64,000 bases of DNA from Thiocapsa roseopersicina (GTDB lineage: Bacteria > Pseudomonadota > Gammaproteobacteria > Chromatiales > Chromatiaceae): positions 1 through 64,000 of the forward strand of contig NZ_FNNZ01000019.1 in assembly GCF_900106925.1 (NCBI RefSeq), read 5' to 3'. This document shows, piece after piece, positions 42,301 through 49,546 of this stretch. A program made the position numbers and the translations under genes. The stretch's first letter is position 1. Every line of letters begins with the position of its first letter. The notes beneath the pieces were generated by a model. It did no database searches. It worked only from the letters and a program-made list of their open reading frames with translations, and was not told the DNA's origin.

Positions 42301-42684
42301 CCAGACCATCCCCATGACGACACGATAGAACAGCAGAACCAAGGGGATGCCGATCAAAGCCCAATAGAGCGTCACCGAGAGACCGAGGGCCGGCACCTCG
42401 CAACCGCGCCTGCGCGCACGATCCCGATGCCAGCCCACGAAAGCCGCCTCGGCCAAAAGAATCAACAGCGTGAAGGGATGATCCCAAAGGAGATAGGTAT
42501 AGGCACCGGAGGCGGCTGCGACGATCAAGCCGGCTCGGGTCCCGAGCCAAACAATCGCCAAGAGCACGGCCACGGATCCAAAGATGATCTGCAAACCGAA
42601 GAAGAGCGAAAGGTTGAAGTGGTTGCCGGCCACGGCGAGCACGGCCAGCAAGACCGTGAGGGCGGCGATGCGAACCGGGCCCAT
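36397..42684 (-). CDS. LOV-domain hybrid sensor histidine kinase with many PAS/GAF modules
   Basis: 2095 aa. In order: a membrane N-terminus of about six helices (to ~185), a periplasmic region, a second membrane helix and HAMP-like segment, GAF, a LOV domain with the flavin-binding motif GLNCRLLQGED (adduct Cys651) and NYRKDGTRFWNALNLAPLFD, three PAS, GAF, two PAS, GAF, then HisKA with H1732 in VAHDFNNLLGV. The kinase domain has NLVLNARDAMPDGG and DTGCGMSEAT, and the C-terminal receiver has D2026 in LVLSDLAMPVMDG. ATG 42684 is the first start directly before the membrane region; ATG 42771 further up is possible. The REC-EAL-REC gene lies just upstream on the same strand, its natural partner. 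The kinase likely senses blue light among other signals. Confidence 0.9.
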   Translation of the reverse strand: MGPVRIAALTVLLAVLAVAGNHFNLSLFFGLQIIFGSVAVLLAIVWLGTRAGLIVAAASGAYTYLLWDHPFTLLILLAEAAFVGWHRDRARRRGCEVPALGLSVTLYWALIGIPLVLLFYRVVMGMVWHQTLVVAVKQSLNGILNAALAGLVIIVVALVRRRPGSLSARQVLFTLFLSGSLLPSILVVAWENRDLKDRLELDLADRLRTFGVLAIHDLDTHAHEGPTGASEIQAHVQEMTRLFAATLPEHAEFKVRPTGPPGDLAPIASVPNRSLSRTAAEDLVISLPEDWHPSRMALWRQAHYRMILTLAAPTFGEALLIELSAAPLVDELHRVVLRLLTVLLAIAGIAILLADRVSLLLVRPLKQLVEIATALPARIVTGETVAVPSSGLLTEGRVLTEAFGVMADGLADSFAAIERERDTQIRLRSVRDLQEQMLAGLSASGEDERTASERLCTLVEALVPTCRCVLFRQGSADSLVHFAGFGLGAAEQTALDRRLSNGNPGEALLSESASRVFVVESAADAVGTDAAGTQEPVILPNVRRAFWWCCPFFAQDGRPAGLLAIGPSRLREPDAAVPEILETAADLAALAFDTLRTRRRHAVLIKALTQAGTGIVVARRVGESDFRISYVNQGFETLTGYRADEVMGLNCRLLQGEDRDQPERARIRAALAAGEPCQATLRNYRKDGTRFWNALNLAPLFDSRGEVTHYVGIQQDLTPVQEAMERLARSEASLREAQATAHLGSWDLDYVGGRVEWSDEAFRLLGYAPGAVQPSHDAFFAVVHAEDAARVRAEMDAALTRPDGHYAVEHRVLGPDGVLRILREEGRAYLADDGTPVRLAGTSLDITAQRAVEDALRVQEERYRLVVENIEDLVVRTNGQGRFEYVSPSYCRLFDRNEAELIGSHFMPLVHPDDRESTAEAIAALQNPPYTCLVEQRAETVLGWRWLQWVDRAVVDATGRIGSIVGIGRDITERKVAELALAEERRRLSDIIDGTRIGTWEWDLVTNVLTLNRRWAEMLGHRLEDLMPTTIETWRRFCHPEDLPRAEAEIARHLGGETEQYRLEVRMLHNAGHVIWVHDQGRISARDAHGRPLRMAGTHEDITDRKEAELELIQREALERELLGLASDFVAVYDENLDPLIDRTLERLGCFTRSDRAYVFRIDPIADTMSNSHEWVAPGVEPMIEHLQNHPIEHYSASMRELESGLTAVVPRVADLPDAWSAERKILELQSIQSVVLVPLMQDQRLVGFVGFDAVQAPRDWSEAEVRFLRVFASILVSAFARARTYSELHESNQRYDELALQSRIVNWEVDADGTYTYLSPAVEAVWGYRSEELVGRRHFYDLAPETVRDRVKAEGLQHFGHRDRLTDYVNPIRRPDGSTIWVQTNGAPVVAADGTLLGYRGTDVDVSERHRVQEQLAESEARLSAVIENAPIGIAIAGPNRRLHLANRALGEFLGYVAQDLVGMRFDDLSCPDDLMNELPLFRDLLAGKRDVYRITKRYCKRDGSLAWGDLRVVALPGGGVDRPIILGMVEDITEFQAATERRRELEAAMARYTENLETLVDLASRSLSVDEELPALLELGCLGLLLEAADIGTIEEGSTYRPVTWYPCDRMAGSGSGSECMLSADMADAEPGLPRVLVGEQLPASAREAGYASCVAMILRWTAPKGAASALMIRFWGRSARSELSGPDRELVRLIGQRIVAQQFEHQLQDALIHSKERETIGHLASGVAHDFNNLLGVIDANLYYLEAILGDEHGDPEVAQVIEETQSALGQAKVVTSGMLSLSRAGGIVLETVPIEKTIRELVTILKQILPAKIQLALDLQPGLDAQSNAAFLQAALLNLVLNARDAMPDGGNLAIEVRTVAWDDSVPLAVGRLDEGEYVQVRVIDTGCGMSEATLDRLFEPLFSTKAKQRGHGLGMFMVQEFVMRSGAGLIVASRIGKGTEFRLLMPRASAGAATRGDLGTADAHPAKSMLRILVVDDDPRVRDSVGRLLILEGSLVAFAENGADALACLRRDADFDLVLSDLAMPVMDGAALCRALAEAFPSLPVILMTGQAPSLFLLDDLPSKPTVLRKPIDQRALRAAIVEATARVGS

Positions 42685-42868
42685 GTCGGCACCCGGTTTC
42701 ACTGCATCGACGAGACTTGACTGCTGCTTCACACCTGTCGCTCCGCACTCGAGTGTGCATGCATCGACCATTGCTGCTTGACACGACCTTCGGAGCCGGA
42801 TTGCGCCGAACGTCGAGGCTCGCGAGGCGTCAGCAACATCGATCCCCTCGAAGGAAAAACCGAGCCGC

Positions 42869-44578
42869 CTACGTCCCCGGGACCTCGGCGCGGTCGGTGC
42901 CCTGCGGTTCCTCGACCCGCTGCGGCTCGGGCGGGCACTCGGACTCGACGGTCGCACCGCTCGACTCGATCGGGCTCGGTCCGCCGATCAGACGTTCGAC
43001 CGCGGCCCGGAGTCGATCCGGGGCAATCGGCTTTTGCAGAACAGCATCCGAGCCCAAGACAAGACACATATCCAGAACGTTGGTGTGATGTCCGCGAACC
43101 ACGTCGCCGCTCACGGCAATGATCCGCGTCGAGGGCGCGATCCGGCGCATCCGTTTGATCACCTCGAACCCGTCGAGCTCCGGCATGTAGATGTCGACGA
43201 TGAGAAGCTGCGGTGCAGCGGTTTCGCTCACCTGCAATGCGGTGCGTGCATCGGTGAAGGTCTCGCATCGGTAGCCCCAGGCCGTCACCAGGCGTGCCGT
43301 GGCATGCAGCATGCGCTGGTCGTCGTCGACGACCATGACGGTCCTGCCAGCTCCGACCCCATCCCCTCCCCCGGCCGAAACGCTCGGCTCCGGCCCGCAT
43401 TTGGACTCGCCAGCTACCCGCGATATGGAGAAGGTGCTCGCCAAATCCTCCGCTGTCATGGGTTTTCCGAACAGATAGCCTTGCGCGAGATCGACGCCTG
43501 CCTCAATCAACAATCGACTCTGCGCCTCCGTCTCCACCCCCTCGGCAACCACCTGCATCTCCAGCGTCCGGCCGAAGGCGATCATGGCACGCAGCAATCT
43601 GAGTGCCTTCGGCGAATCGAACATCTCCGAGACGAACGACAGATCGATCTTGAGCGTATCGAACGGCAGCTCCGCCAGAGCACGCATCGAGGAATAGCCG
43701 ATCCCGAAATCGTCGATTGCCAGCGAGGCCCCCATGAGATGGATCTGAGCCGCCACGCTGCGCAGGATGTCGGGGTAGGCGCTGGCGGCGCTCTCGGTCA
43801 TCTCGATCTTGACGGCGCAGATCCCCGCAAGCCCGTCGACGAGACGGCGCACCAAGACCAAGGCCCGTTCCTGCTGCAGGATCAGCGGCGACAGGTTCAC
43901 CGAAATGAAGGTCAGGCCGGATGCCTCCAATGTCTCGGTCGACTCGATGAGGCGCTCGAACAGGGTCTCGGTGACCTCGTAGATAAGCCCGCTCGATTCG
44001 GCGAGCGGAATGAACTCGCCTGCACCGAGGATCTGTCCGCTCGGCAGCCGCAGGCGCGCGAGAACCTCCACACCCTTCAGACGCCCGTTGTCCGGCGAGA
44101 CGATGGGTTGAAAATAGGGGAGGATGCCGCCGCCACGGATCTGCCATTCCAAATCCTGGCGGGTAATGGCATCCCGGGCTTGCAGGGTTTGATGCGGTCC
44201 TCGCGATGTCGCCGTGACGCGCCTCCCCAGAATTGCGGGAAGCTCCTTGACCATCCGCGACTTCGATACCGCTCCGAGAACTTGAATCCCGGTGGAGCGG
44301 GCGACGCGCCGCGCGGTATCGAGCAGATCGTGGCCATGCCCCGAGAGGAGCACGACGGGAATCCGGGGGTGAACCTCGGCCAGCCAGTGGATGACATCGA
44401 TGCCGTTCTCCCGGCCCAGACCGAGATCAAGGAGGACAACATCGGGGAGATCCGACGCGAGCGCGGCCTTGAAGGAGGAGACCGACACATGGAAATCGAC
44501 ACCATGCCCGAACCGCTTTAGGAAACGGCCCAGAACGGCCTCGATTCGAGGATCGTCATCGAGACAGATCAAACGCAT
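42869..44578 (-). CDS. REC-EAL-REC cyclic-di-GMP phosphodiesterase response regulator
   Basis: 569 aa. The N-terminal receiver (RLICLDDDPRIEAVLGRFLK, phosphoacceptor in VVLLDLGLG) is followed by an EAL domain with all catalytic landmarks: EVLARL, SVNLS, IEMTES, AIDDFGIGYSSM, LKIDLSFVSE, AEGVETEAQ. A second receiver (TVMVVDDDQRMLHATARLV, acceptor in LLIVDIYMPELDG) completes it. Double receivers allow two kinase inputs. It is adjacent to and likely co-transcribed with the LOV hybrid kinase. A 16-bp palindrome and a CTTTAC direct repeat lie upstream. Confidence 0.92.
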   Translation of the reverse strand: MRLICLDDDPRIEAVLGRFLKRFGHGVDFHVSVSSFKAALASDLPDVVLLDLGLGRENGIDVIHWLAEVHPRIPVVLLSGHGHDLLDTARRVARSTGIQVLGAVSKSRMVKELPAILGRRVTATSRGPHQTLQARDAITRQDLEWQIRGGGILPYFQPIVSPDNGRLKGVEVLARLRLPSGQILGAGEFIPLAESSGLIYEVTETLFERLIESTETLEASGLTFISVNLSPLILQQERALVLVRRLVDGLAGICAVKIEMTESAASAYPDILRSVAAQIHLMGASLAIDDFGIGYSSMRALAELPFDTLKIDLSFVSEMFDSPKALRLLRAMIAFGRTLEMQVVAEGVETEAQSRLLIEAGVDLAQGYLFGKPMTAEDLASTFSISRVAGESKCGPEPSVSAGGGDGVGAGRTVMVVDDDQRMLHATARLVTAWGYRCETFTDARTALQVSETAAPQLLIVDIYMPELDGFEVIKRMRRIAPSTRIIAVSGDVVRGHHTNVLDMCLVLGSDAVLQKPIAPDRLRAAVERLIGGPSPIESSGATVESECPPEPQRVEEPQGTDRAEVPGT

Positions 44579-44711
44579 GAAGAGCCTCCAATCAAGACAC
44601 CACGCAGATCCCGACCGCGTACCTGCTCGCAGGCAATGGCCGGGCCCTAGGCCGAGTCAAGCAGCTTCGAGACAATTGCGTATTGTGCAGAACCGACCTC
44701 GTTCTCTTCAA

Positions 44712-44729
44712 GTAAAGATTCGTAAAGGT
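44712..44729 (-). promoter_or_regulatory. OmpR-type direct repeat upstream of the REC-EAL-REC gene
   Basis: Read on the minus strand: CTTTAC-GAAT-CTTTAC, two half-sites ten bases apart, immediately followed by TTGAAG and, 18 bases on, CACAAT, a possible -35/-10 pair. A near-identical box lies at 45678-45694 on the other side of the neighbouring OmpR-type regulator gene, which is the obvious candidate binder. Confidence 0.45.
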
Positions 44730-44738
44730 CTGATGCGT

Positions 44739-44754
44739 TCGACGGTACCGTCGA
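44739..44754. promoter_or_regulatory. 16-bp perfect palindrome upstream of the REC-EAL-REC gene
   Basis: TCGACGGTACCGTCGA is a perfect 16-base palindrome 10 bases beyond the CTTTAC direct repeat, in the 262-base space between the EAL and OmpR-type regulator genes. It could be an operator; no protein can be assigned. Confidence 0.45.
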
Positions 44755-44840
44755 GCGGCGCGGATCGACGCCGGCTTGCATAGTCTCCGAGCAGGTCGAG
44801 CGGGCCTGACCGGGTCCGCTTCGAGCCTGCCGGAATCGTG

Positions 44841-45596
44841 TCAGTCGCGCTCGAGCCTCATGCGGTAGCCATGGCCTCGCACCGGCCAGATCACGAGATT
44901 GCGGATACCGCCTTCACGCAGCTTGCGACGAATGTTGCCGATGTGGACATCGACCGTGCGGTCTTCCGGGTTCAGGGACTCTCGGTTCAGTAATTGTGTA
45001 CGGCTCAGGGCTCGTCCGTGCTGACGCATCAAGGTTGCCAGGATGCGAGATTCCGTTTCCGTCAATCGCACGCAGGCGCCGCTGGACGCATCCCTCAGGA
45101 CCATGGCGCTCGGCTCAAGCGCCACCGTGCCGAGTTGGATCGTGTCGTGAACGCTTGCCTCGAGCGCGTGTCGTCTGAGCACGGCTCGGATGCGCGCGAG
45201 CAGCTCATCGACCTCGAAGGGTTTGGTGATGTAGTCGTCGGCACCGGCATCCAGCCCGTCGATGCGATCCTGAAGATCATGGCGCCCGGTCACGATCATG
45301 ACGGCCGCGGCAGTAGAGGCGACGAGCTCGCGCGCCAGGTCCATGCCGTCCTCTGCACCCAGGTTGAGGTCCAGGAGCACAAGATCTGCACCGTCACGGC
45401 GATAGAATCGGCGCATCTCGGATCCGTTGGCGGCGACCGACACCCCGTAACCCACGCGTGTCAGATGACGCATGAGGACACTGCCCATGCGCGGGTCGTC
45501 TTCGACGACGATAATGCTGGCTGGAATAGTCGTCTCTCCTTGAAGAGCTGCCCCGAGGGCGGGTACCGGTTCAACGATGATCCAGGCACCGAGCAC
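44841..45596 (-). CDS. OmpR-family response regulator
   Basis: Receiver (SIIVVEDDPRMGSVLMRHLT, phosphoacceptor in LVLLDLNLGAEDG, conserved K in YITKPFEV) plus winged helix DNA-binding domain (LTETESRILATLMRQHGRAL ... VDVHIGNIRRKLREGGI). The annotated GTG start at 45596 gives 251 aa with 23 extra residues before the receiver. A much better ribosome site (AAGGAGAG, 45534-45541) lies inside that stretch, and the only codon after it in frame at good spacing is ATT at 45525-45527. A non-canonical ATT start is therefore possible. No kinase gene is adjacent except the large LOV hybrid kinase two genes away. Confidence 0.9.
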   Translation of the reverse strand: MLGAWIIVEPVPALGAALQGETTIPASIIVVEDDPRMGSVLMRHLTRVGYGVSVAANGSEMRRFYRRDGADLVLLDLNLGAEDGMDLARELVASTAAAVMIVTGRHDLQDRIDGLDAGADDYITKPFEVDELLARIRAVLRRHALEASVHDTIQLGTVALEPSAMVLRDASSGACVRLTETESRILATLMRQHGRALSRTQLLNRESLNPEDRTVDVHIGNIRRKLREGGIRNLVIWPVRGHGYRMRLERD

Positions 45597-45677
45597 GATC
45601 TCGACCCCATTCAGCGGAGCGGCGCGTTTTGAAACGGCAGGTTATGAACGCACCTTTGGGCGCGTTGTCTTTTGAGC

Positions 45678-45694
45678 ACTTAACACATCTTTAC
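45678..45694 (+). promoter_or_regulatory. OmpR-type direct repeat in front of a gene-less transcription unit
   Basis: Plus strand: CTTAAC-ACAT-CTTTAC, same half-site spacing as the box upstream of the EAL gene. A possible -10 (GATAAA, 45707-45712) follows 12 bases later. The site lies about 80 bases upstream of the OmpR-type regulator gene on the opposite strand, so it could also serve autoregulation. Confidence 0.4.
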
Positions 45695-45713
45695 CGTCTT
45701 CGTGCCAGATAAA

Positions 45714-45843
45714 GCACAGAAAAGAGGCTCAAGCCTCAAAATCCTCTACAGGTACTCTGCTTCGGCCGGCACGCATTCGGGCTTGAATTCGGCAGCAAGC
45801 AATTGACTGCCATGGCGCACACACCCGCCATGGCGGCTTTTTT
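45714..45843 (+). ncRNA. Candidate small RNA ending at an orphan intrinsic terminator
   Basis: Between the regulator gene (minus) and the CinA-like gene (minus) there is no plus-strand gene, yet a textbook plus-strand terminator ends at 45843. A response-regulator box and weak -10 lie about 110-160 bases before it. The interval has an internal hairpin (GAGGCTCAAGCCTC-like) and no open frame. The start is a guess; the terminator is the firm part. Confidence 0.35.
45809..45843 (+). terminator. Strong plus-strand intrinsic terminator
   Basis: Stem GCCATGGCG (45809-45817) / CGCCATGGC (45826-45834), perfect over nine pairs, followed by GGC and six T (45838-45843). It points along the plus strand although no plus-strand gene precedes it. 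The minus-strand CinA-like gene ends at 45845, immediately beside it. Confidence 0.8.
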
Positions 45844-45844
45844 G

Positions 45845-46618
45845 TCAACGACGCAGGGCATCCGACTCTGCCTCTCGATAAGGAATCGCGTCGCGCTCAA
45901 GCCGCTCGCGCAGGGCGTCCATCGCCGCTTCGAGTCCGCTGCGCCCGCGAAAGCCCAACTGAATGTGTGCGTTTTCGCCCATGTGCGGCAGGCTGAAGAG
46001 CTTGAGATCGGGGAACCGCTCGCCGAGATCGTACATCAAGGTGATCAGACGGCTTTCCGGAACATCAAGGACCTGGAGTGCCATCTCCTGGACCTTGTCC
46101 GAGATGCCGTAGTATCGATCCAAAACCCATTGCGCCATCGGCCAGGCCATTTGGGGGAAACCTGGGAGAAACCAGTGCCCCCGCAGCGAAAAGCCGGGGA
46201 TCCGATTGACGGGATTCGGGATCAGATCGCAGCCTGCGGGCAGATCCGCCATGAGGATACGGTTGGGATAGGCCTCGGTGCCGAACTTCTCCTCAAGCAG
46301 CGCCTTGGCTTCGGGATGGCGTACCAGGTCCAGACCGGCCGCGGTCGCGGCGCAGGCACGTGTGTGATCGTCCGGCGTCGCGCCGATGCCGCCGCACACG
46401 AAGACCGGATCGGGGCGCGCCAGCGAGAAGCGCAGATGAGCGACCAGCACCTCCGGGTCGTCCGGGAGCAGCCAGTGCCACGCCAGCTCCTGTCCGCGCT
46501 CGCCGACCATCTCCTTGAAGGCGCTCAGATGGGCATCGACGCGGGAGCCCTTGAGGATCTCGTCGCCGATCACGATCAGACCGAAGGCTATCGGTGGGCG
46601 GAGCGGACGCGTTGACAT
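45845..46618 (-). CDS. Competence/damage-inducible protein A-like (MoaB/CinA molybdopterin-binding domain) protein
   Basis: 257 aa. The N-terminal MoCF-binding domain has the family motifs AFGLIVIGDEILKGSRVDAH and FVCGGIGATPDDHT. The C-terminal ~90 residues (LPGFPQMAWPMAQWVLDRYY; FSLPHMGENAHIQLGFRGR) match CinA-related stand-alone proteins. The nicotinamide-deamidase half of full-length CinA is absent, which is normal for this short form. Role uncertain; family members have been linked to cofactor or nucleotide repair chemistry. No neighbouring gene shares its strand closely. Confidence 0.88.
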   Translation of the reverse strand: MSTRPLRPPIAFGLIVIGDEILKGSRVDAHLSAFKEMVGERGQELAWHWLLPDDPEVLVAHLRFSLARPDPVFVCGGIGATPDDHTRACAATAAGLDLVRHPEAKALLEEKFGTEAYPNRILMADLPAGCDLIPNPVNRIPGFSLRGHWFLPGFPQMAWPMAQWVLDRYYGISDKVQEMALQVLDVPESRLITLMYDLGERFPDLKLFSLPHMGENAHIQLGFRGRSGLEAAMDALRERLERDAIPYREAESDALRR

Positions 46619-46675
46619 ACGGGGATGGCCTTTGTGTTCTCGACTCGTCGACGGATCGTAGCACTTCGCGCCGCT

Positions 46676-46709
46676 CCCCCGGGATAGACGACTTGCAGTC
46701 GTCCTCTTC
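46676..46709 (+). repeat. Left copy of 34-bp outer inverted repeat
   Basis: Perfect reverse complement of 47046-47079. It contains an internal hairpin GACGACT-TGC-AGTCGTC. Each copy lies close to an end of the gene-less region. Confidence 0.9.
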
Positions 46710-46778
46710 TGCCGTCCCGACGGCCGGCAAGTTTGCGGTCATCTCGCGAACCGCGCTGAACCTAAGTCCGGCATCTAG

Positions 46779-46909
46779 GAACCGCAAAGGCGCAAAGGGC
46801 ACAAAGGAAAACAAGAATTTGCCATGCGAACGACATTCACCCTTTGGGTGAATGTCGTCATTGAAGCAAGGCATTGAACACCTTTGCATCCTTTGCGCCT
46901 TTGCGGTTC
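46779..46909. repeat. AACCGCAAAGGCGCAAAGG inverted-repeat element with central hairpin
   Basis: 20-bp perfect arms (46779-46798 and 46890-46909) of the dispersed GCAAAGGCGCAAAGG type, with partly matching inner extensions, enclose a 13-bp perfect stem (46830-46842 / 46846-46858, loop TTT). Such GCAAAGG repeats recur in many environmental bacterial genomes; a mobile or transcription-terminating role is possible. Confidence 0.8.
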
Positions 46910-47045
46910 AACTGCTCTTTTAGGCTGAAGGCTCTTCGGCTGGTTGTCGAAGCGGCTTGAAGCGCCGGGATGGCTTTTTCAACGACGGGCGGGGGTCAAA
47001 CGCCGGCGGGAGCGCCGTGAAGCGCCTTCCTTCGGTCTCGCCTGG

Positions 47046-47079
47046 GAAGAGGACGACTGCAAGTCGTCTATCCCGGGGG
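47046..47079 (-). repeat. Right copy of 34-bp outer inverted repeat
   Basis: Perfect reverse complement of 46676-46709, 336 bases away from it. Confidence 0.9.
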
Positions 47080-47214
47080 GTGTCGGCGCTTTGCGACGAC
47101 CGTTGGCCTCGCTCTCGGCCGATCGTCTGCGCAGGGCACGACTGGCGTTTCGGGGCTTCCTACCGACAGGTGCCGAGCGAGCTGAAATCCGAAAAACCGG
47201 CGTCTCTCGAAGAG

Positions 47215-47243
47215 ACAAAAAAGGGGCCATCGGCCCCTTTTCG
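47215..47243 (-). terminator. Intrinsic terminator of pnp
   Basis: Minus strand: AAGGGGCC-GAT-GGCCCCTT followed by a T run (plus-strand A run 47217-47222). It begins about 22 bases after the pnp stop codon. Confidence 0.85.
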
Positions 47244-47264
47244 ACATGCCATGAGACGCGGCGA

Positions 47265-49364
47265 TTATTCGCCGGGCTCGATGGCCTTCATGCTCAGACG
47301 GATGCGGCCTTGCTTGTCGACCTCCAGGACCTTGACACGGACCTGATCGCCCTCGGAGAGCTTGTCGCTCACGCTCTGGACGCGCTCCTCGCAGATCTGC
47401 GAGATGTGCACCAGACCGTCGCGTCCCGGCAGGATGGTGACGAAGGCACCGAAGTCCATCAGACGTGCAACGCGACCCTCGTAGATCTTGCCGACCTCGA
47501 CATCGGCCGTGATCAGACGAATCCGGCGCTTGGCCTCCTCGCCCGCGGCCTTCTCGACCGAGAAGATCTTGACCACGCCGTCGTCGTTGATGTCGATGGT
47601 GGCGCCGGTCTCTTCCGTGATCGCACGGATGACGGAGCCGCCCTTGCCGATGACGTCGCGGATCTTCTCGGGATGGATCTTCAGCTCGATGATGCGCGGG
47701 GCATGCTCGGACATCTCGGTGCGGTGTGCGCCGATGACCTTGTTCATCTCGCCGAGGATGTGCAGGCGGCCGGCTTTCGCCTGGCCGAGTGCGGTCTCCA
47801 TGATCTCGGCGGTGATGCCCTCGATCTTGATGTCCATCTGCAGGGCATTGATGCCCTCCGCCGTTCCGGCTACCTTGAAGTCCATGTCGCCGAGATGATC
47901 CTCGTCGCCCATGATGTCGGTCAGCACGGCGAAGGCGTCGCCCTCTTTGATCAGTCCCATGGCCACGCCGGCGACCGGACCCTTCACGGGTACGCCGGCA
48001 TCCATCAGCGAGAGACTGGTGCCGCAGACACTGGCCATGGAGCTCGAGCCGTTGGACTCGGTGATCTCGGAGACCACACGCACCGAATAGGGGAACTCTT
48101 CGATGCTCGGCATGACGGCGAGGACGCCGCGTTTGGCCAAGCGGCCGTGACCGATCTCGCGCCGCTTGGGACTGCCGACGCGGCCCGTCTCGCCGACGCA
48201 GAAGGGCGGGAAGTTGTAGTGGAGCATGAAGTGCTCGCGCCGCTCGCCTTCCAGGGCGTCGATGATCTGGGAATCACGCTCGGTGCCCAGGGTCGTGATG
48301 ACCAGCGCCTGGGTCTCGCCGCGCGTGAAGAGCGCCGAGCCATGGGTGCGGGGCAGCACGCCGGTGCGGATCGTGATGGGACGCACGGTCACGTTGTCGC
48401 GGCCGTCGATACGCGGGTTGCCGGCGATGATCGAGCTGCGCACGGTGGTCTTCTCGAACTTCTCGATCGCGCCCATGACCTGCTGCTCATTCCAGGTCGG
48501 TGCGTCGCCGCCGCACAGATCCGCGACTACCGCTGCACGCACCGCGTCCAAGGCCGCATAACGCTCCTGCTTCTCCTTGATGCGATAGGCTTCGGCGATT
48601 CGATCGCCGCAGGCGCTCGCCACGGCATCGGCGAGTGCGTCGTCCGCCACCACAGGCGTCCACTGGATCGGGGGCTTGCCCGCTTCAGCGGCCAGCTCGC
48701 GGATCGCGGCAATCGCCGGCCTCATCTGCTCATGGCCGAACAGCACAGCGCCGAGCATGATCTCTTCCGAAAGGCCGCGCGCCTCGGACTCGACCATCAG
48801 AACGGCCTTCTCGGTACCGGCAACGATCAGATCGAGATCCGAATCCGGACCCACGCCGACGACCGCCGGATTGAGGATGTACTCGCCGTTCTTGTAGCCG
48901 ACGCGCACGGCGCCGATCGGTCCGTTGAACGGGACACCCGAGATCGCCAATGCGGCGGAGACGCCGAGCATTGCCGGAACCTCGGGATTGACTGCAGGGT
49001 TGAGCGACTTGACCGTCGCAATCACCTGAATCTCTTGCCGAAAGCCCTTCGCAAACAACGGGCGGATCGGACGGTCGATCAGACGCGAGGTCAGAATCTC
49101 GACCTCGCTCGGGCGCCCCTCGCGACGGAAGAAGCCGCCGGGGATCCGGCCGGCTGCGTAGGTCTTTTCTTGATAATCGACGGTCAAGGGCAGGAAGTCG
49201 CGTACCGCGCCGGGGCGCTTGTCGACGACGACCGTGACCAGAACAACCGTATCGTCGACATTGACCATCACGGCGCCGTCGGCCTGGCGCGCAATCTCGC
49301 CGGTCTCGAGCGTCACTGTCTGGTCGCCGAGCTTGAATTGCTTAACGATAGCTTTGGGAATCAC
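47265..49364 (-). CDS. pnp: Polyribonucleotide nucleotidyltransferase (PNPase)
   Basis: 699 aa, full length. The phosphorolytic 3'-5' exonuclease is part of the RNA degradosome. Two RNase PH domains ([20 protein letters not shown] ... [40 protein letters not shown]), then KH ([20 protein letters not shown]) and S1 ([20 protein letters not shown]) RNA-binding domains. ATG 49364 is preceded by CGAGGATCTACTTG-type sequence with GAGG. It lies downstream of rpsO on the same strand, the order conserved in proteobacteria; the 182-base gap may carry RNase III/PNPase autoregulatory structure. Confidence 0.98.
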   Translation of the reverse strand: MIPKAIVKQFKLGDQTVTLETGEIARQADGAVMVNVDDTVVLVTVVVDKRPGAVRDFLPLTVDYQEKTYAAGRIPGGFFRREGRPSEVEILTSRLIDRPIRPLFAKGFRQEIQVIATVKSLNPAVNPEVPAMLGVSAALAISGVPFNGPIGAVRVGYKNGEYILNPAVVGVGPDSDLDLIVAGTEKAVLMVESEARGLSEEIMLGAVLFGHEQMRPAIAAIRELAAEAGKPPIQWTPVVADDALADAVASACGDRIAEAYRIKEKQERYAALDAVRAAVVADLCGGDAPTWNEQQVMGAIEKFEKTTVRSSIIAGNPRIDGRDNVTVRPITIRTGVLPRTHGSALFTRGETQALVITTLGTERDSQIIDALEGERREHFMLHYNFPPFCVGETGRVGSPKRREIGHGRLAKRGVLAVMPSIEEFPYSVRVVSEITESNGSSSMASVCGTSLSLMDAGVPVKGPVAGVAMGLIKEGDAFAVLTDIMGDEDHLGDMDFKVAGTAEGINALQMDIKIEGITAEIMETALGQAKAGRLHILGEMNKVIGAHRTEMSEHAPRIIELKIHPEKIRDVIGKGGSVIRAITEETGATIDINDDGVVKIFSVEKAAGEEAKRRIRLITADVEVGKIYEGRVARLMDFGAFVTILPGRDGLVHISQICEERVQSVSDKLSEGDQVRVKVLEVDKQGRIRLSMKAIEPGE

Positions 49365-49546
49365 AAGTAGATCCTCGGGGTATGTGGTCCGTCGTAGCGC
49401 CGGGCCTTGGACCCCTGCACCTTAGGCGCGCCTGCAGGCGCTGTGGTGACAGGGCTGTGCGTCGGTGCCGCCGGCGGCATCCATTCCGCGGGGAGCGGGC
49501 GGATCGGGGGCATCCCGACCGCCCGATCGCCGAGTCGGGAGGCGTG

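Larger units (their letters stand above)
46619..47264. other. Gene-less 640-base region of nested inverted repeats
   Basis: No credible gene. The region holds a 34-bp inverted repeat (46676-46709 with 47046-47079), inside it a 20-bp pair (46779-46798 with 46890-46909), inside that a 13-bp perfect hairpin (46830-46858), and the pnp terminator at its right end. Confidence 0.8.

Noticed and set aside
46594-46851. Small open frames reading through the GCAAAGG repeats
   Set aside because: Typical false genes produced by this dispersed repeat; no ribosome site or domain.
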